Notes under the pieces: generated by a model
What the model was told of the DNA's origin: nothing
Databases searched by the model: none
What the model saw: the letters and a program-made list of their open reading frames with translations, nothing else
Shown: positions 41,199-52,525 of the stretch, piece by piece
Numbering within the stretch: the first letter of the stretch is position 1
Layout of the letters: every line of letters begins with the position of its first letter
Made by a program: the position numbers and the translations under genes
DNA from: Septoria linicola
Taxonomy: Eukaryota > Ascomycota > Dothideomycetes > Mycosphaerellales > Mycosphaerellaceae
NCBI GenBank assembly: GCA_024114885.1
Contig: CP099420.1
Coordinates: forward strand, 1,178,001-1,242,000
Reading direction: 5' to 3'
Length of the DNA stretch: 64,000 nt

Positions 41199-41718
41199 TC
41201 AAGCATACAAATCGAGCGACAGTGGCGTCTCGAGGCCTGCGAGGTCGAAGTAGTAGCGGCGTTTTACTTCGGATACGATCCGATACGTGCTCGACCCAGC
41301 ATTGTGTCCAAAGCAGCCCATCTCAAACATTCTGCCATCCAGCTCGAGCAAGGATAGCCCTGCACTCTTTAGCTCGAAGATCAGATGCATGGAATTCGCT
41401 ATGCATGTGGATTTTGCTGGCTGCACGCGAAATAGTTGTGACAGCTGCGGAAAGACGCACGAGATTTGGACTTACCTCTGCGTTGCAAGGACGAAAAATC
41501 GACCATACATACATTCCTGGGCCTTCTCTGGTTCTGGACATGGACAGGACTGGTATGGCTACCAAAGTCGAGCGCCTTCTTGTCATTCGCTGCTCACATC
41601 TGAGAGCGGACGAAGTCACCTGCGTCAATCGAAGCTTTTGCCTTACCTTCTGAGGCACGATGGTTGCCTCTTCGTTACCAGGCTCACACCATCCGAATAC
41701 ACCTCCAGATGGAGTCAT
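41199..41718 (-). CDS. small hypothetical protein, three exons
   Basis: Exons 41647-41718, 41476-41589 and 41199-41420 join in phase across a 57-base intron (GTAAGG to GAGCAG) and a 55-base intron (GTAAGT to GTGCAG). The product of about 135 residues begins MTPSGGVFGWCEPGNEEA, passes through PGMYVWSIFRPCNAE and ends with an ordered-looking domain: CIANSMHLIFELKSAGL, MFEMGCFGHNAGSSTYRIVS and RRYYFDLAGLETPLSLDLYA. The third exon is clearly coding in character. No signal peptide at this start, so an upstream exon may be missing. I do not recognise the family. The opposite strand also has a 165-codon frame, which I regard as a shadow. Confidence 0.5.
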
Positions 41719-42093
41719 GATATTGGGACCTCAATCCCACATGTCAGAGACAGGATATATGACTGCAGCACGCAATCCTGTCGTTTGAGGCTTATATTGG
41801 CACGTTGGGAGACTGGCATTTGTCTCCCATGACCCTTCAGCTAGATGATATCATCGTTTAGCGATGCCTGCGGTATAACACCCACTGAGCATCCCAAGCG
41901 AGTACGCAGTCATGCTATGAAGTTAGTACAGTCCCCCGAAGCTAGCAGTCAGCCTTTCCAGATCAGGCTGCGCGGCCAATCTGTAATGCCAACTCGCCAG
42001 GTTGCACATAAGCTGTGTGTCCTTGGAAGTGCTCTGCCGCAGTCGACTTGAGCCGGCGCGCGATCCAGAGTGATCGCAGCGAACGAAACACTC

Positions 42094-42393
42094 TCATGCT
42101 GCTAGCATATCGCGCTCGGCATTGTGATCAGCTCTTGCTTGGCCTCTCTGGTGCTCTCCTCTCTTGACGACCCGGCGCGTGATGGCCTTCTTCACTTTCT
42201 TCAGCAGTCGTTCCCACCACGCTGCTGGCTTCGGCGAGCTTTCTACCAATGCTGGTGCCTGCAACATCGTCGTAGTCGGAGTCTCGCGCGGTGTTGGCGC
42301 TGGAGGCCGTGGGACTGTTCGATCGAGATTTTCGAAGTCTTCTGGCAGCATCGGATGACTGCTGAGTGTTCTGGCGTGCCGGCCGCGCGCCAT
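42094..42393 (-). CDS. small basic hypothetical protein
   Basis: 99 residues from MARGRHARTLSSHPMLPEDF; the frame opens 48 bases earlier. The first half is Pro/Thr-rich (RPPAPTPRETPTTT), and the C-terminal half has a basic amphipathic helix with two tryptophans (AAWWERLLKKVKKAITRRVV). Could be a small nuclear or membrane-binding protein, or a chance frame. No neighbours suggest a role. Confidence 0.3.
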   Translation of the reverse strand: MARGRHARTLSSHPMLPEDFENLDRTVPRPPAPTPRETPTTTMLQAPALVESSPKPAAWWERLLKKVKKAITRRVVKRGEHQRGQARADHNAERDMLAA

Positions 42394-42933
42394 GGTATTC
42401 TCTGCTTGGGCTTCACTGATTGTGCCGAGACAGTGTAGCACTCAATTGCTTGGTAGCTGCCGCGCTCAGGAAGCTTCGCAAAATATGGCTTCTACTGCAA
42501 GCTGCGGGTGAGACGATTGCGCTGTCGTCCTCGTGTTTGCTGGCACACTCTCGCGCAAAAAGCTTTGTTGAATGCTGCTACCACGTTGCCACGAGGGTGT
42601 GTATGCCAACAACTGCGCTTGAGACAACGTTACTGTTACCCAGCTGGTGCACCTACCTGTCCGCTATGCAGCGTTTTGAAGTGGTGTCTCCCCGCCATCA
42701 ACGTTTCGGGGCTCTGAAAGTGGGAGACTGGGAGACAGTCGTTCGGCTTCGCCAAGACATATGTTAAGCAAAACATGACGGACAATGCCATAGCATTGCT
42801 CGCTGGCATTTCAGACGCTCTAGCGATGCATACCAAAGGCGTATAAGCCTGCATCTCCACCCAAAAAGAAGTGTCTTTGCCAGATGATTCTCGACTTTGG
42901 CATTGTCATCACGCCCAAAGTGCAAAAAATGAT

Positions 42934-43084
42934 TGGTCTCGCCACGAATCGAACGTGGATTTTCCAGAGGAAAGTGGGTGGCTAGGCCACCAACCGGCAC
43001 CTATTGGGTGTACTACTACATTGCCCCAGATAGGAGGGGGGGATCCCTTTTCACTGGACGTCATAACCACTTGACCACGAAACC
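42934..43084 (-). tRNA. tRNA-like gene with an oversized anticodon loop (probable intron), anticodon unassigned
   Basis: Reading the minus strand, all four stems form: acceptor GGTTTCG with CGAGACC (one G-U), D-stem GTCA/TGAC around AGTGGTTA, anticodon stem TCCAG/CTGGA, and T-stem CCACG/CGTGG with loop TTCGATT. Box A (TGGTCAAGTGG) and box B (CGTTCGATTCG) are present, and a TTTTTT terminator follows at once. The anticodon loop is 86 bases, implying an intron or insertion of about 79. Its 5' side reads TGAAAA, lacking U33, so the anticodon cannot be read by the normal rule. The D-arm resembles fungal valine tRNAs. Confidence 0.45.
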
Positions 43085-44280
43085 TGTGATTGATGTGAAG
43101 TCACTGCACAACCCGTACATGAATTGTGTGAGCCTCTCCGATCATCTGAGCACTTTCAACGAGGCGTGGTAGTGTGCCTGGAAGCACGGCGGGCGGAGAT
43201 CAGCTGAAGAAGTCATTTCTCTACCAAAAAAGAGCTCAGGGGCAAAAAACGGTCACGATCATCTCTGGCACTGACGAGCTGCTTTTTCCATTGCGTCTAT
43301 CAAGGTCACACCGACAGCTTCTCTGTGCCAATGCCCAATGGATCGCAGATAGCTGCAGTAGCAACATCAGCATCTCGAGCATGCGCTGCGCGAGTGGTAT
43401 ATCTACGCATGATAGCTACTCGGTCAGCCATTGCCCTGCCCTTCGGTGGCGCCACATGCCTCCTGTGTCCTATCGCTTTCGGGTTCACGACTGCTCTAGT
43501 TTGCTCGCAGCCGACGTAGCTCACGCATAGAAACCTGGTAGAGGGCACAGGAACTAGCGATCTAGTGTTCTCCTTCGCTGTCCTATCCTGGGGCCTCGTA
43601 GCCCGCGCTCTCTGGCCAACTCGCGCGCCCCCTCTTGCCGCGCAGACTCGTCCTGTCCTCCTCTTTGTTCGGGTTCTGCCCATCTGAGACTGCGCAGGCT
43701 GATGTTGCTCCGCCTAGCTGATGCTATCGCTATAGCAGGCTTGGAGGTTCTGGTCGGGCGAACCTGAGGCGGTGTCATGGCGGCGCTATCTGCGGATCCC
43801 GATGGACATTCGCACTGTATGCTCGGTCAGTTGTTCGCCTACTTCTGATGCTACAGAGCGTCCTCGCGAGTAGACGATGCGCAATGGTGGAGCCTCTCGG
43901 CTCATCCTCGAACGGTGCGAACGCGTCTGATCCAGCTTCGAATTAAGCCTGGCCTACGTTATGGCTCGCACGTCGCAGCACGCTCTACATCCATGGTCAG
44001 TGGAAGAGCAGGCTGCATACTGAGGCATGGGTTCCTATCTTCCCTGCTGTTGCGCCGTGCTGAGTCTGCTCCCTTGAGCAATATCTGCCTCCGCCCCGTG
44101 ACCTTTGTGTCCTGCACATGGTCGTAAGATGGCGCTCGTCGTCAGCGCGCCCCTGAATGTAGGTCAATGAGTTCCATGCTATTGTACAGACCCTGGCCCG
44201 GCATCCATGATCAATTGTCGGCATGTCTGCCTAGCTAGCGCGGCAGCTGCGTAGTCATCCCCTCGCCGTCGCTTGAGGTA
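43085..44280. other. gene-poor region
   Basis: About 1.2 kb with only short conflicting frames on both strands. Nothing supported. Confidence 0.4.
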
Positions 44281-45542
44281 AGCTTCTCTTCTTCTTCACC
44301 ACCACCACCAACAACAAAAACCACAACGAGGACGGGAGAAGTAAGTGCACATCCTCTCCTATTCTGCTAACGTCTCAGAGCAAGCACCAGCGACCACAGC
44401 AACGTGAGCACACCGATCAAGCTGGATGTTGCCGACATACCACGGAGCGACCTCCTGATCCACTCAGGTGAACTGGACTTGGCCATGGACTGGACACAAC
44501 CTACCTTGCACCACCAGCGACGGTGATGGGGCTACAGCGGTAAGCTTCGCTCACTCTCTTGCGCCTTTCTGATAGCGCTGACATGTTTCTCAAGCTTCAT
44601 CGTTGAGCGCCACGCTGGCCGGTCAACCTTCGACGCAGACTGTGGAGCTTGCCAACAGCAGAGCTGGGGCATCTTCTCTCGCCCCGACGACACTGCAGGG
44701 CGGTCAATGGTAAGCATCAATCACTGTGATCTGCTTGTTGACTTGACTCGGTACTGACTATCTATCTCCCAGTCATCTCTACCTGCCATGCCATGCTAGA
44801 GAGCGCAGCTCAGCGCCCACGATGTCCTTCTCAGCGGAGACACATGAGCTCTGAGACACGACTCCTGGGTAGCGCGAACTTCATCTTGGTGACACGGCTC
44901 TACTCGCCTCACTGGCTCCTTCCCACCATAGGGCTTCATCTTGCACCAGGCGATTCGACGTCCGTCACCCAAACACAACATTCCATCACTATCGACGGTG
45001 TTCTGGTTGCTTTCTGGCTCATATTGCAACATCCCCGACATCGGAACTGGTTACCCGGCGAAGCTTCACGTTGCTGCTCACTTTTTCGTGCTTGCCTGAG
45101 GTGCTTTGTTGTTACTAATCCCTGTCACTTTGTCCAAGCTGCAGCTCACAAAACATTCGCTAACGATATAAAACTCAGTGCAGCGCGCCAACAACACACC
45201 CACCTGGATCCCACTCAACACTCCCGCTTCCACTTCCAACTCTGCACCTTCTTCCACTCCGTCCTCAACACCTTCTTCCTCCACAACAGCTGTTGCATCT
45301 GTCAACAGCACCGCCACCACTCTCGTCAACGCGCCGCTCACTCGACCACGCGCCGACAATCCATTTGTCTGCCGCATCACTAGTACGCCAAACAACACCG
45401 GCATCAATTTTTACTACCCACTCTTCGCCTGGCCCGAGGACTACACGTGCTGGTGCGACATCCACCGCGGTCAAGTCTTTCCGCCCCCACGTAACCGCGT
45501 CGACTCCGAACCCATCAGCTTTCCAAAGCTAGAGCGTTCACA
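44281..45542 (+). other. spliced leader region upstream of the DEAD-box gene
   Basis: A CT/CA-rich exon ends at 44340; then come canonical introns 44341-44378 (CTAAC branch site), 44540-44594 (CGCTGACATG branch site) and 44710-44772 (TACTGACT branch site), and a further acceptor with GCTAACG branch site at 45177. The exons between contain only short ATG frames (for example 44485, 13 codons), so I read this as a multi-intron 5' UTR of the helicase at 45543, or a separate non-coding transcript. The 45178-45542 stretch is open in a Ser/Thr/Pro-rich frame that overlaps the helicase start; I treat that as leader. Confidence 0.45.
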
Positions 45543-47580
45543 ATGGCCGACACTTTTGGAGGGTCGTCACACTTCGATGCTGACGGGCACTCCAACGAGG
45601 TCCCCTCACTGGACACCACCACCGGCGGGATGGGCTCAGCCACCGACGGCGTGGACACCGCTGCCGCTGAACTAAAGGCGGCTGAACTCGCAAAGGCTCG
45701 TGCGGCTGGCTGGACCGAGACTGTCGCGTTCAACTACGATGAGTTTCAGCGTCAAGGTGACTACGAGTGGCTCGGCAACGCCAAGGTGTACGAGTGGAGC
45801 GAAGAGTATGGCGATGTCGCTCCTGGACACCCCGAACTCGAGCGTCAGCTCTATGGTGGCGAAGACCGTGTCACCGCCGGCGATCATCGCAAGGTGCTTG
45901 ACGAGATTGAGGTGGCTATCGAAGGCCCTACCAAGGTCGCTCCCATCCAGAATGTAAGAAGGCCCGCACTTCACCTCACAATACTTCGCTAACCAGCAAC
46001 AACAGTTCGAGGACGGTGGTCTGCACCCAGTTGTCTTGGAGAACATTCAGCGCTGTGGCTACGGCAAGCCAACACCCATCCAGGCGTACACCATCCCTGC
46101 CGTCAAGCTTGGCTACGATGTCGTTGGTATTGCTCAGACTGGTATGACCTTGTGCTCTCCGTCCGTCATGTCTTACCTCACTGACTTGTTCTCTAGGCAG
46201 TGGCAAGACCGCGTCGTACCTCATCCCCATCATCTCCGGCTTGATGGGCAAGGCGAAGAAGCTTCGCGCACCTCGTCCTAACGTCACCGACCCGCGCTAT
46301 GACCCCAAGCAGCACCGCGTTCGCGCTGAGCCACTCGTCCTCATCCTTGTGCCAACCCGCGAGTTGGCTGTCCAGGTCTTCGATGAGGCTCGTCGGCTCT
46401 GCTATCGCTCCATGCTCCGTCCATGTGTTGCCTACGGCGGCTTTCCCATGGGTCAACAGATCGATGATCTTGGCAAGGGTTGCGATATCCTCATCGGCTC
46501 TTGCGGTCGGCTTATGGACCTCATGGATAAGCCTGACGTGCTGAGCATGAATCGTGTCAAGTACACTGTTATTGACGAGGCTGATGAGCTTCTCAACGAA
46601 GACTGGTCCGAGGAGATGCTCAAGATTCTCGGCGGCGGTGGTACGTGGAACCCATTCACCTCATCATCTGACTTTACTGACTTTCCACAGATGCCAACGA
46701 TGACGCTGATCACATTTTCATGATGTTTTCTGCCACTTTCCCGAAGGGTGCTCGCCGTGTTGCTCGTGAGTACATGGCTGATGACCACTTCCGCATTCGT
46801 GTCGGTCGCGCTGGCCAGGCACACAAGAACATCACTCAGGCTATCATCGAAGTTGATGGCATTAACAAGCGCGAGGCAGTCTACGACCTCCTGTTCGCAC
46901 AGGATCCAGCTCGTACTCTGATCTTCTGCAACTCGAAGCCTGGCGTTGATCAGCTCGACGATTTCCTGTACAACAAGGGCCTTCCGACGACCTCCATCCA
47001 CTCTGATCGCAATCCACGTGAGAGAGAGGATGCTCTGTAAGTACCACGCATCTGGCTCATTCTCGCACCTGCTAATCTGTTCAACAGTCGTTCATTCAAG
47101 ACAGGCCGTACTCCTATCCTCATCGCCACTGGCGTCTCCGCTAGAGGATGGGATGTGTCAAATGTTGCTCACGTCATCAACTACGACATGCCTTCTGCCA
47201 TGTACGGAGGCATTCAAGAGTACATCCACCGCATCGGCCGTACAGCTCGTATCGGCAATCGTGGTCTTGCCACATCCTTCTACAACGAGCGCAACGAGGA
47301 TATCGCTCAGGATCTCGTCAACGTTCTTGTTGAGTGCGAGCAGGAGGTTCCAGACTTCCTATCTCACCTCAAGCCTGAGCCAACTGAGATTCAGTTCGAC
47401 GATAACTCCGACGATGAGGCTGACGGCGAGGGCTTTGGAGGCGAGGACGGTGGCGCTGCTTGGGGTGCTGAGTCTGGAGACGCTGCTCCGGCTGAGCCAG
47501 CTGACAACGGCTTCCAGGCTGACGCTGGCTTCTCTGCCAACCACAGCTCCAAGCCTGCTGCTGCTGCCGACGGCTGGTAA
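45543..47580 (+). CDS. DEAD-box ATP-dependent RNA helicase, Ded1/Vasa-like
   Basis: Five exons: 45543-45953, 46006-46141, 46197-46640, 46691-47036 and 47088-47580; introns of 50-56 bases, all in phase. 609 residues. RecA domain 1 has a Q-motif region (GYGKPTPIQAYTIP), motif I AQTGSGKT (about 180-187), Ia PTRELA (235-240), GG, motif II DEAD (309-312) and motif III SAT. Domain 2 has FCNSKPGVDQL, the ARGWDV segment and motif VI HRIGRTAR. The tail is acidic then Gly/Ala-rich. Motif Ib reads GSCGR (283-287) where TPGR is usual. Such helicases unwind short RNA duplexes in translation initiation or mRNP remodelling. The N-terminal 135 residues lack the RGG repeats of yeast Ded1, so this may be a paralogue. 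Confidence 0.93.
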
Positions 47581-48426
47581 GCACTTTCGCTGAACCTCAC
47601 CATCATGACTTGACTACTCCGGCAAGAAGCAGTCATACTTTACGACGACAACGAGAAACATGAAATGGCAGAGACCGTGAGATAGATTGGTGCTTCTTTC
47701 ACTCTTGGAGGATGTTTACTGGTCGCGAGGGCCCAGCTACACAAGAGCTGCAACGCATGTGCTTGTCATGAGCAAGAAGAAGAGATGATACCCCAGATAA
47801 GAAACTTTGCACTGAGAAAATCGAGACAGGTTCTCACCACTTTTGTTCCACTTTGCCTTCTACTTCGTTTTGTCTTTGCCATTCCTCGTGATGACCTTCT
47901 TCTGCGTCCGCCTACTGCTATTACCAGAGTCTCGCCATACCACTCGGGTATAGATCACTGCACTTGAGAGACAAGGTAGATGTCTTCTTGCAGAGCTCGC
48001 CAAGAAGTTGACAAAATCAGGAACTGATGACTGCAATGACCATTCTACCAACAGCGCAGGGGATTGAAGAAAACGCTCGATGTAGTGCTAACATGATGAG
48101 AAGAGTTCTGATATGTTTTGCACAAGATTAAGTATTACGACTACTATTCTACTTTTTCGTTCTCGCCGTCTTCAGCGTCTATATCGTGTCATCCGTGTGC
48201 TGCTGCTTATGCTGATGCTGTACTTCATGTTCATCATGCACATGCTTCCTTCGACGCGATCATCGCTCTCGTTTCTCAATCATGGTCCTGACGCGGCGTG
48301 AAGTCCTGTTGTCTTCCGCCCATCGTGTTTATCGTTTCAAGCAAGTCCCCATAAGCGCCTTCGCTAAATCGCAGCAAGTAAAGTCATCATCATCATTCTC
48401 ATCTTCATCCTTCTTTTCAGCAAAGT
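47581..48426. other. intergenic region between convergent genes
   Basis: 3' flanks of the helicase and the DUF3433 gene; no gene seen. Confidence 0.4.
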
Positions 48427-51392
48427 TCAAGCGCGCCTCACTCGATCGATGCCCATTTTGTCTCTCCCATCTCTTCCCACAAACCTGCTAAAGGCATACC
48501 TCGCAGGCCCGCTGCCCACAGGAGCGTCCACGGCGGCTGGGATTGGTTGCGTTTGAGCTTGCGCTCGAGCTCTTCCGAAACCACGAATGGAATCTGCGAG
48601 GCTCACTTTGCTTGTGGCAGCATCTGCTGCTTGGCTCGAATAGAATTGCTGTCTAGGCATGTGTTGCTGCTTCTCACTCGTGGCTCTCGCAGGAGAGGAG
48701 TGGGAGAGCAATCGTGTGACCAGGTCGATCTTGCTGACAGGGTTGCGGAAGGCGAAGTCGTCCAGAAGTCGGCTTTGTTGCAAGCAGAGGCGGACGCCTG
48801 CAAAAGTATCCAGGTTCTTCGGCAGTCCACTTCTTCTCAAAGCACCGCTCGGCCAGATCGCCAAGTATGCTAGGCCATAGACTGTGACAAACACACTAAG
48901 CGCAATGTATGCGGCCATGTCTGCGGAGATCCTGACTCTCTGCTGAGCAATGTAGAACTGTGCCCAAAAGACACCTCCTGCCAGGATAGGAATGGCGGTG
49001 CTCAGAACCGTGACAATAGAGATGGAGGCCATGCGGTAGTGTCCATTGACGAGCGCGCTCATGCTGGTGATGAATGGCAAGTCAGCGGTGTAGCTTGGAA
49101 GTAGTGTCTTTTCCGCAATATTGCCAGTCAGGTCGTCAGGCCAGTTGCTGTTCTTCATGGCGGCACGGTCGATCGAGGTCAAGCTCTCGAAAGGCGTGAG
49201 TCGACGGTATGCAAGGTCGATGTCGTACCAGCCAAGGAAGGCGATCATGGCAAGCAGGGCTGGAATAAAGCTGTACAGGAAGTTTGTTCCCGAGAAGCCA
49301 AAGACACCGACTGCTGCTGGGACCATGGGGTCAAAGCCGTTCGCTACAGTTGTCGAGGGGAGGTAGGACACGATGAGGAGTGCCAGGAGGAGGACGATGG
49401 CGATAATGGGCCAGAGGAGGGCAAAGAATGGCTTCAGGAACCAGGGAAGAGGGGAGCCAGAGGAGCGGCCATCGTCACTGTGCTCATCGCGTGGCAGCAT
49501 GGCTTCCTTCGACTGGCGCGGTGGCTGAGCTGCCTCAATGTCCATGTCCGGATCCGAGTATCGCTTCTCGCGGATTTTGCCATCTTCAACTTCGTAACTG
49601 CGAGCTGATTTGTCTGCAATGCCGTAGGCGTGGAACACCTCATTTGGTCGGTGAGACGTGCGAAAGTAGCCGATAGAGGGCACGGTCTCGCCTTCGCCGT
49701 CCAGGGCATTGCTGCGCTCGAGGAGAACAATCAGATCGGCCAGACTTCTAGGATCCCATTTCAAGCTCGTCGTTGTTCGGCCGACTCCGATCAGGAGTAT
49801 TATCGAGGCGGCAAGAAGCAAGATGTACAGAACAATGACGACCCAGATGGCTGCTTGGACCGCAATCCAGTGCCATGTCGCTGAGCTGTCCTGGTGGACG
49901 TTGAAGCTACTGGCGAGGAGCGGAATCGTGAAAATTTGTAGCCAAGCAACAAGCAGGAATGTGCCTACAGTTGGCATACGCGCGCCGAAATGGCCAAAGT
50001 ATGGTCGGAGCATGCTTCGTGGCTGCAGTGGCAACTTTGCACCCGCAAATCTGCTGGGTGGCGACGCCGAGGAAGCCATTGCGATGAAAGGTGCAACTCG
50101 ATACACCGCTGCGACGATTTGAAAGAGCCAGATGAGGATAGCCATACCCAGCATTGTTGGGAGGTATCGAAAGACAAAGTACTTTCCATCTGCAAAGTTG
50201 TCATATGATGTCAAGCCCATGCCGCGATTCGAACGACTCCAGGCGGCTGCGATGATCAAGCAGACGAGGTAGGCCAGTAGTGCAAGAATGAACATTCCCA
50301 AGGCGAGAGGTCGCAAGATAGCAGGCACGAAGTTCAGCGGCGGTTGTCGTGACTCTGCCTGTGTGACTGGGATGAAGAGGTTTGGTCCTTGCGGCAGTAC
50401 TGCTGACGGATGTGCTTGGGTTTTGCGGTCAAGACTCCGCGTTGGCCGTGGCACAACTCCAATATCCTGTTCCAGGTCTCGCCTCTCCTCTTGCGGCAAT
50501 TCCTCATAGCGGTGCTGCTTTTGGGGTCGGAGCGGAGCCTGCCACTGCGGCGTTCGTGATGCATCGTAGGGAAGGTCGCTTTCGATAGTTGATCCTCCAG
50601 GGTACCGTCGGCTGCCTCGTACTTCTTCATCTCTGGTGAGCTGATCGAGAGCAAAGTGGACATAAGGAGTGTCGTCGACACCAGGCGTTGGTGCATCTCG
50701 TTCCCTGCCGAGCTCTTGTGCTACTGCGCTTTGTGCTAGGGTGGGTGATATGCGGCTCTCCCTCTTGGATGAGTCGAAGTGCTCCATGACGGTGCTGGGA
50801 ACAGGTTTCCTGCGGACGCCGCCGTTACGCAGCTGTCCTTGCTGTGGGCTCGTACTCGGTCCTGCAGTAACACCACAGGCTGCTGCAGCTACAGGAGCCT
50901 CGTCGATGCTCCAGCGTCTCTGGCCTTCGCCCCTCAGCGGAGTCTTTCGGTGCTGCTCTTCTTGTTCTTCTTCGACAGTGGCATGCTGCGGTGGTTGTGC
51001 CAACTGTGTCTGACTTTGAGCTGGAGTGCGGTATCGTGAGGGCGGAGTCTGGTAGCGAGTGATGGTCTGTCGTGATGCTTGAGCAGCAGCAGCAGACTCG
51101 ACGGATCGACCAGAAGAGCCCGAGTTGGACAGTGAGTAGTAGTCTTCGGAAGCAGCGACGGATGTGAGGGAAGGACGACTGTGTATGACGGATGGATTGG
51201 AAACTAAATGGTTGTCAGGCACGAGTCAGCATATATGATCTTTCCTCTTCCCTAGTCATGTCTTCATGCAGGTCGGGTTGCATAGGTGAGGGTGTCTTCA
51301 TCTCGGATGATGCGCTGCATCTGATTCCACTCACCATTGGTGTGTCGGAGAATGTACGCTTCCTGGTTGGGAGCCTGCAGCGAGTTCGACAT
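48427..51392 (-). CDS. DUF3433-containing multi-pass membrane protein
   Basis: Two exons, 51335-51392 (MSNSLQAPNQEAYILRHTN) and 48427-51203, joined across a 131-base intron (GTGAGT, CTGAC, TTTAG) that splices to VSNPSVIHSRPSLTSV; total 944 residues. The first 300 residues are disordered. From about 315 come membrane segments in two similar blocks (ILRPLALGMFILALLAYLVC, YLPTMLGMAILIWLFQIVAA, then FFALLWPIIAIVLLLALLIV and later ones to about 830), the duplicated layout of DUF3433 proteins. The stretch SPPSRFAGAKLPLQPRSMLR is typical of the family. Function is unknown; related proteins are linked to hyphal polarity and calcium in other fungi (family knowledge, not visible here). Confidence 0.82.
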
Positions 51393-52103
51393 TAGAGCTG
51401 CTACTGCGGCAGCTAGAAGGAGTGTCGAGGTGGTAGTCAGGATTGTGAGCGTTGCATATTATGTTCAACACTCGATCGATCGATTGACGATGATTAAAAG
51501 ACGATGATGATAGACGTTACACACGTGCGAGCGATAAAGAATGCGAACAGTGGTTCGGGCAGCTCGGACTAACGTTGCAGATGGAACGGTCGGGGAGTAC
51601 GTTGCCCAGCTTTGAGCTATGTACCTACAGGTATTTTTTGGGTAGCGTTGTGGTAATAGATGGCGGGCATGAAGCTCTCATGTTTTGGTGGCGGGGAGAC
51701 ACCATGAGAGGCTGGGACGCCTCAACACTCGCCGCCATTGGCCATCATGCCGCCACAAGAGGACCAGAATCCGGCTGGTGATGCGCACTGTGCGACTAGC
51801 ACGACAGAAGCAGCATGTGAAGGTGCAGATGGAGTTGTGCTCGTGCTGAAGCCCAGTTTGCAGTGTGGATGGTGGTTGCTATGCAGCGTGAAAGTGAAAG
51901 TCGCTCCTGCCCCAGATGTGGCTGGAGGAGGTTGATATCCTCAGGCAGCAACGGGAACATCCGCGTTGCCGTTCGGCAAGAATCGCAACGACTTCGATGA
52001 GGAGCAGTGTAGCAAGCAGCAGAGAGCATTGAAGATACACCCTGCGCCTCACCTCACCTCACCTCACCTCCACCACACATCACCACACCGTACAATCTCC
52101 ACA
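51393..52103. other. divergent intergenic region
   Basis: Upstream of both the DUF3433 gene and the ATP synthase subunit J gene. No gene seen. Contains the CTCAC repeat near the latter's start. Confidence 0.4.
52046..52072 (+). repeat. short CTCAC tandem repeat in the leader
   Basis: About five copies of the pentamer CTCAC in a pyrimidine/CA-rich leader that ends 30 bases before the subunit J start codon. Confidence 0.6.
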
Positions 52104-52525
52104 ATGGCCGGTCTGCTTGGAAAGAAGTTCCCCACGCCCATCGGTATGCACTGTCCAATGGCTGCGCGCGGCGAGCGAGAAGCAGGAGACAGAGAGCGAG
52201 ACACTGACGGCATCCACAGCAAAGCCGATGTGGCCCTTCTACACTGCCGGTATGTTGCAATATACCCTGTTGAGGCTGGATCTATGGGCTGTGGAGATGG
52301 CAGAAGCTGGAGAAGCCTATATGATGGGAAAGTGAGCTGACAGATGCCGGCGCAGGTCTGGTCATCGCATACGGCATCAACTCCTTCGCGACCGTCCTTG
52401 CAAACAGTACGCATTCTTCGATGATTCCAACACGATCCTGCCCGTAGCATACTAATCCCCGCACAGCCGATGAGTACAAGAACGACCCAAGGAACCCAGC
52501 GAAGAACATCAAGAAGGACCACTAG
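52104..52525 (+). CDS. ATP18: mitochondrial F1Fo ATP synthase subunit J (i)
   Basis: A 59-residue single-span subunit of the Fo sector in the inner mitochondrial membrane. Four small exons, 52104-52143, 52220-52249, 52356-52406 and 52467-52525, with introns of 76, 106 and 60 bases, all in phase. Exon 1 gives MAGLLGKKFPTPI, then AKPMWPFYTAG, LVIAYGINSFATVLAN and DEYKNDPRNPAKNIKKDH. The KKFP.P.AKPMWPF start, the short helix and the EYKNDPRNP tail are diagnostic of Atp18. It is too fragmented to appear as one open frame. The CA/CT-rich leader is typical of a highly expressed housekeeping gene. Confidence 0.93.

Noticed and set aside
41156..41653. 165-codon frame on the plus strand
   Set aside because: Overlaps the minus-strand three-exon gene, which has in-phase introns and better protein character.
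43306..43683. 125-codon Arg-rich minus-strand frame
   Set aside because: Composition reflects GC-rich noncoding DNA; no start context or homology that I recognise.
44793..45383. 196-codon plus-strand frame
   Set aside because: Crosses a likely intron acceptor at 45177 and has no domain or convincing composition.
45178..45675. 165-codon Ser/Thr/Pro-rich frame before and into the helicase
   Set aside because: Begins at an acceptor without ATG and overlaps the helicase start in another frame; more likely leader sequence with C-rich composition.
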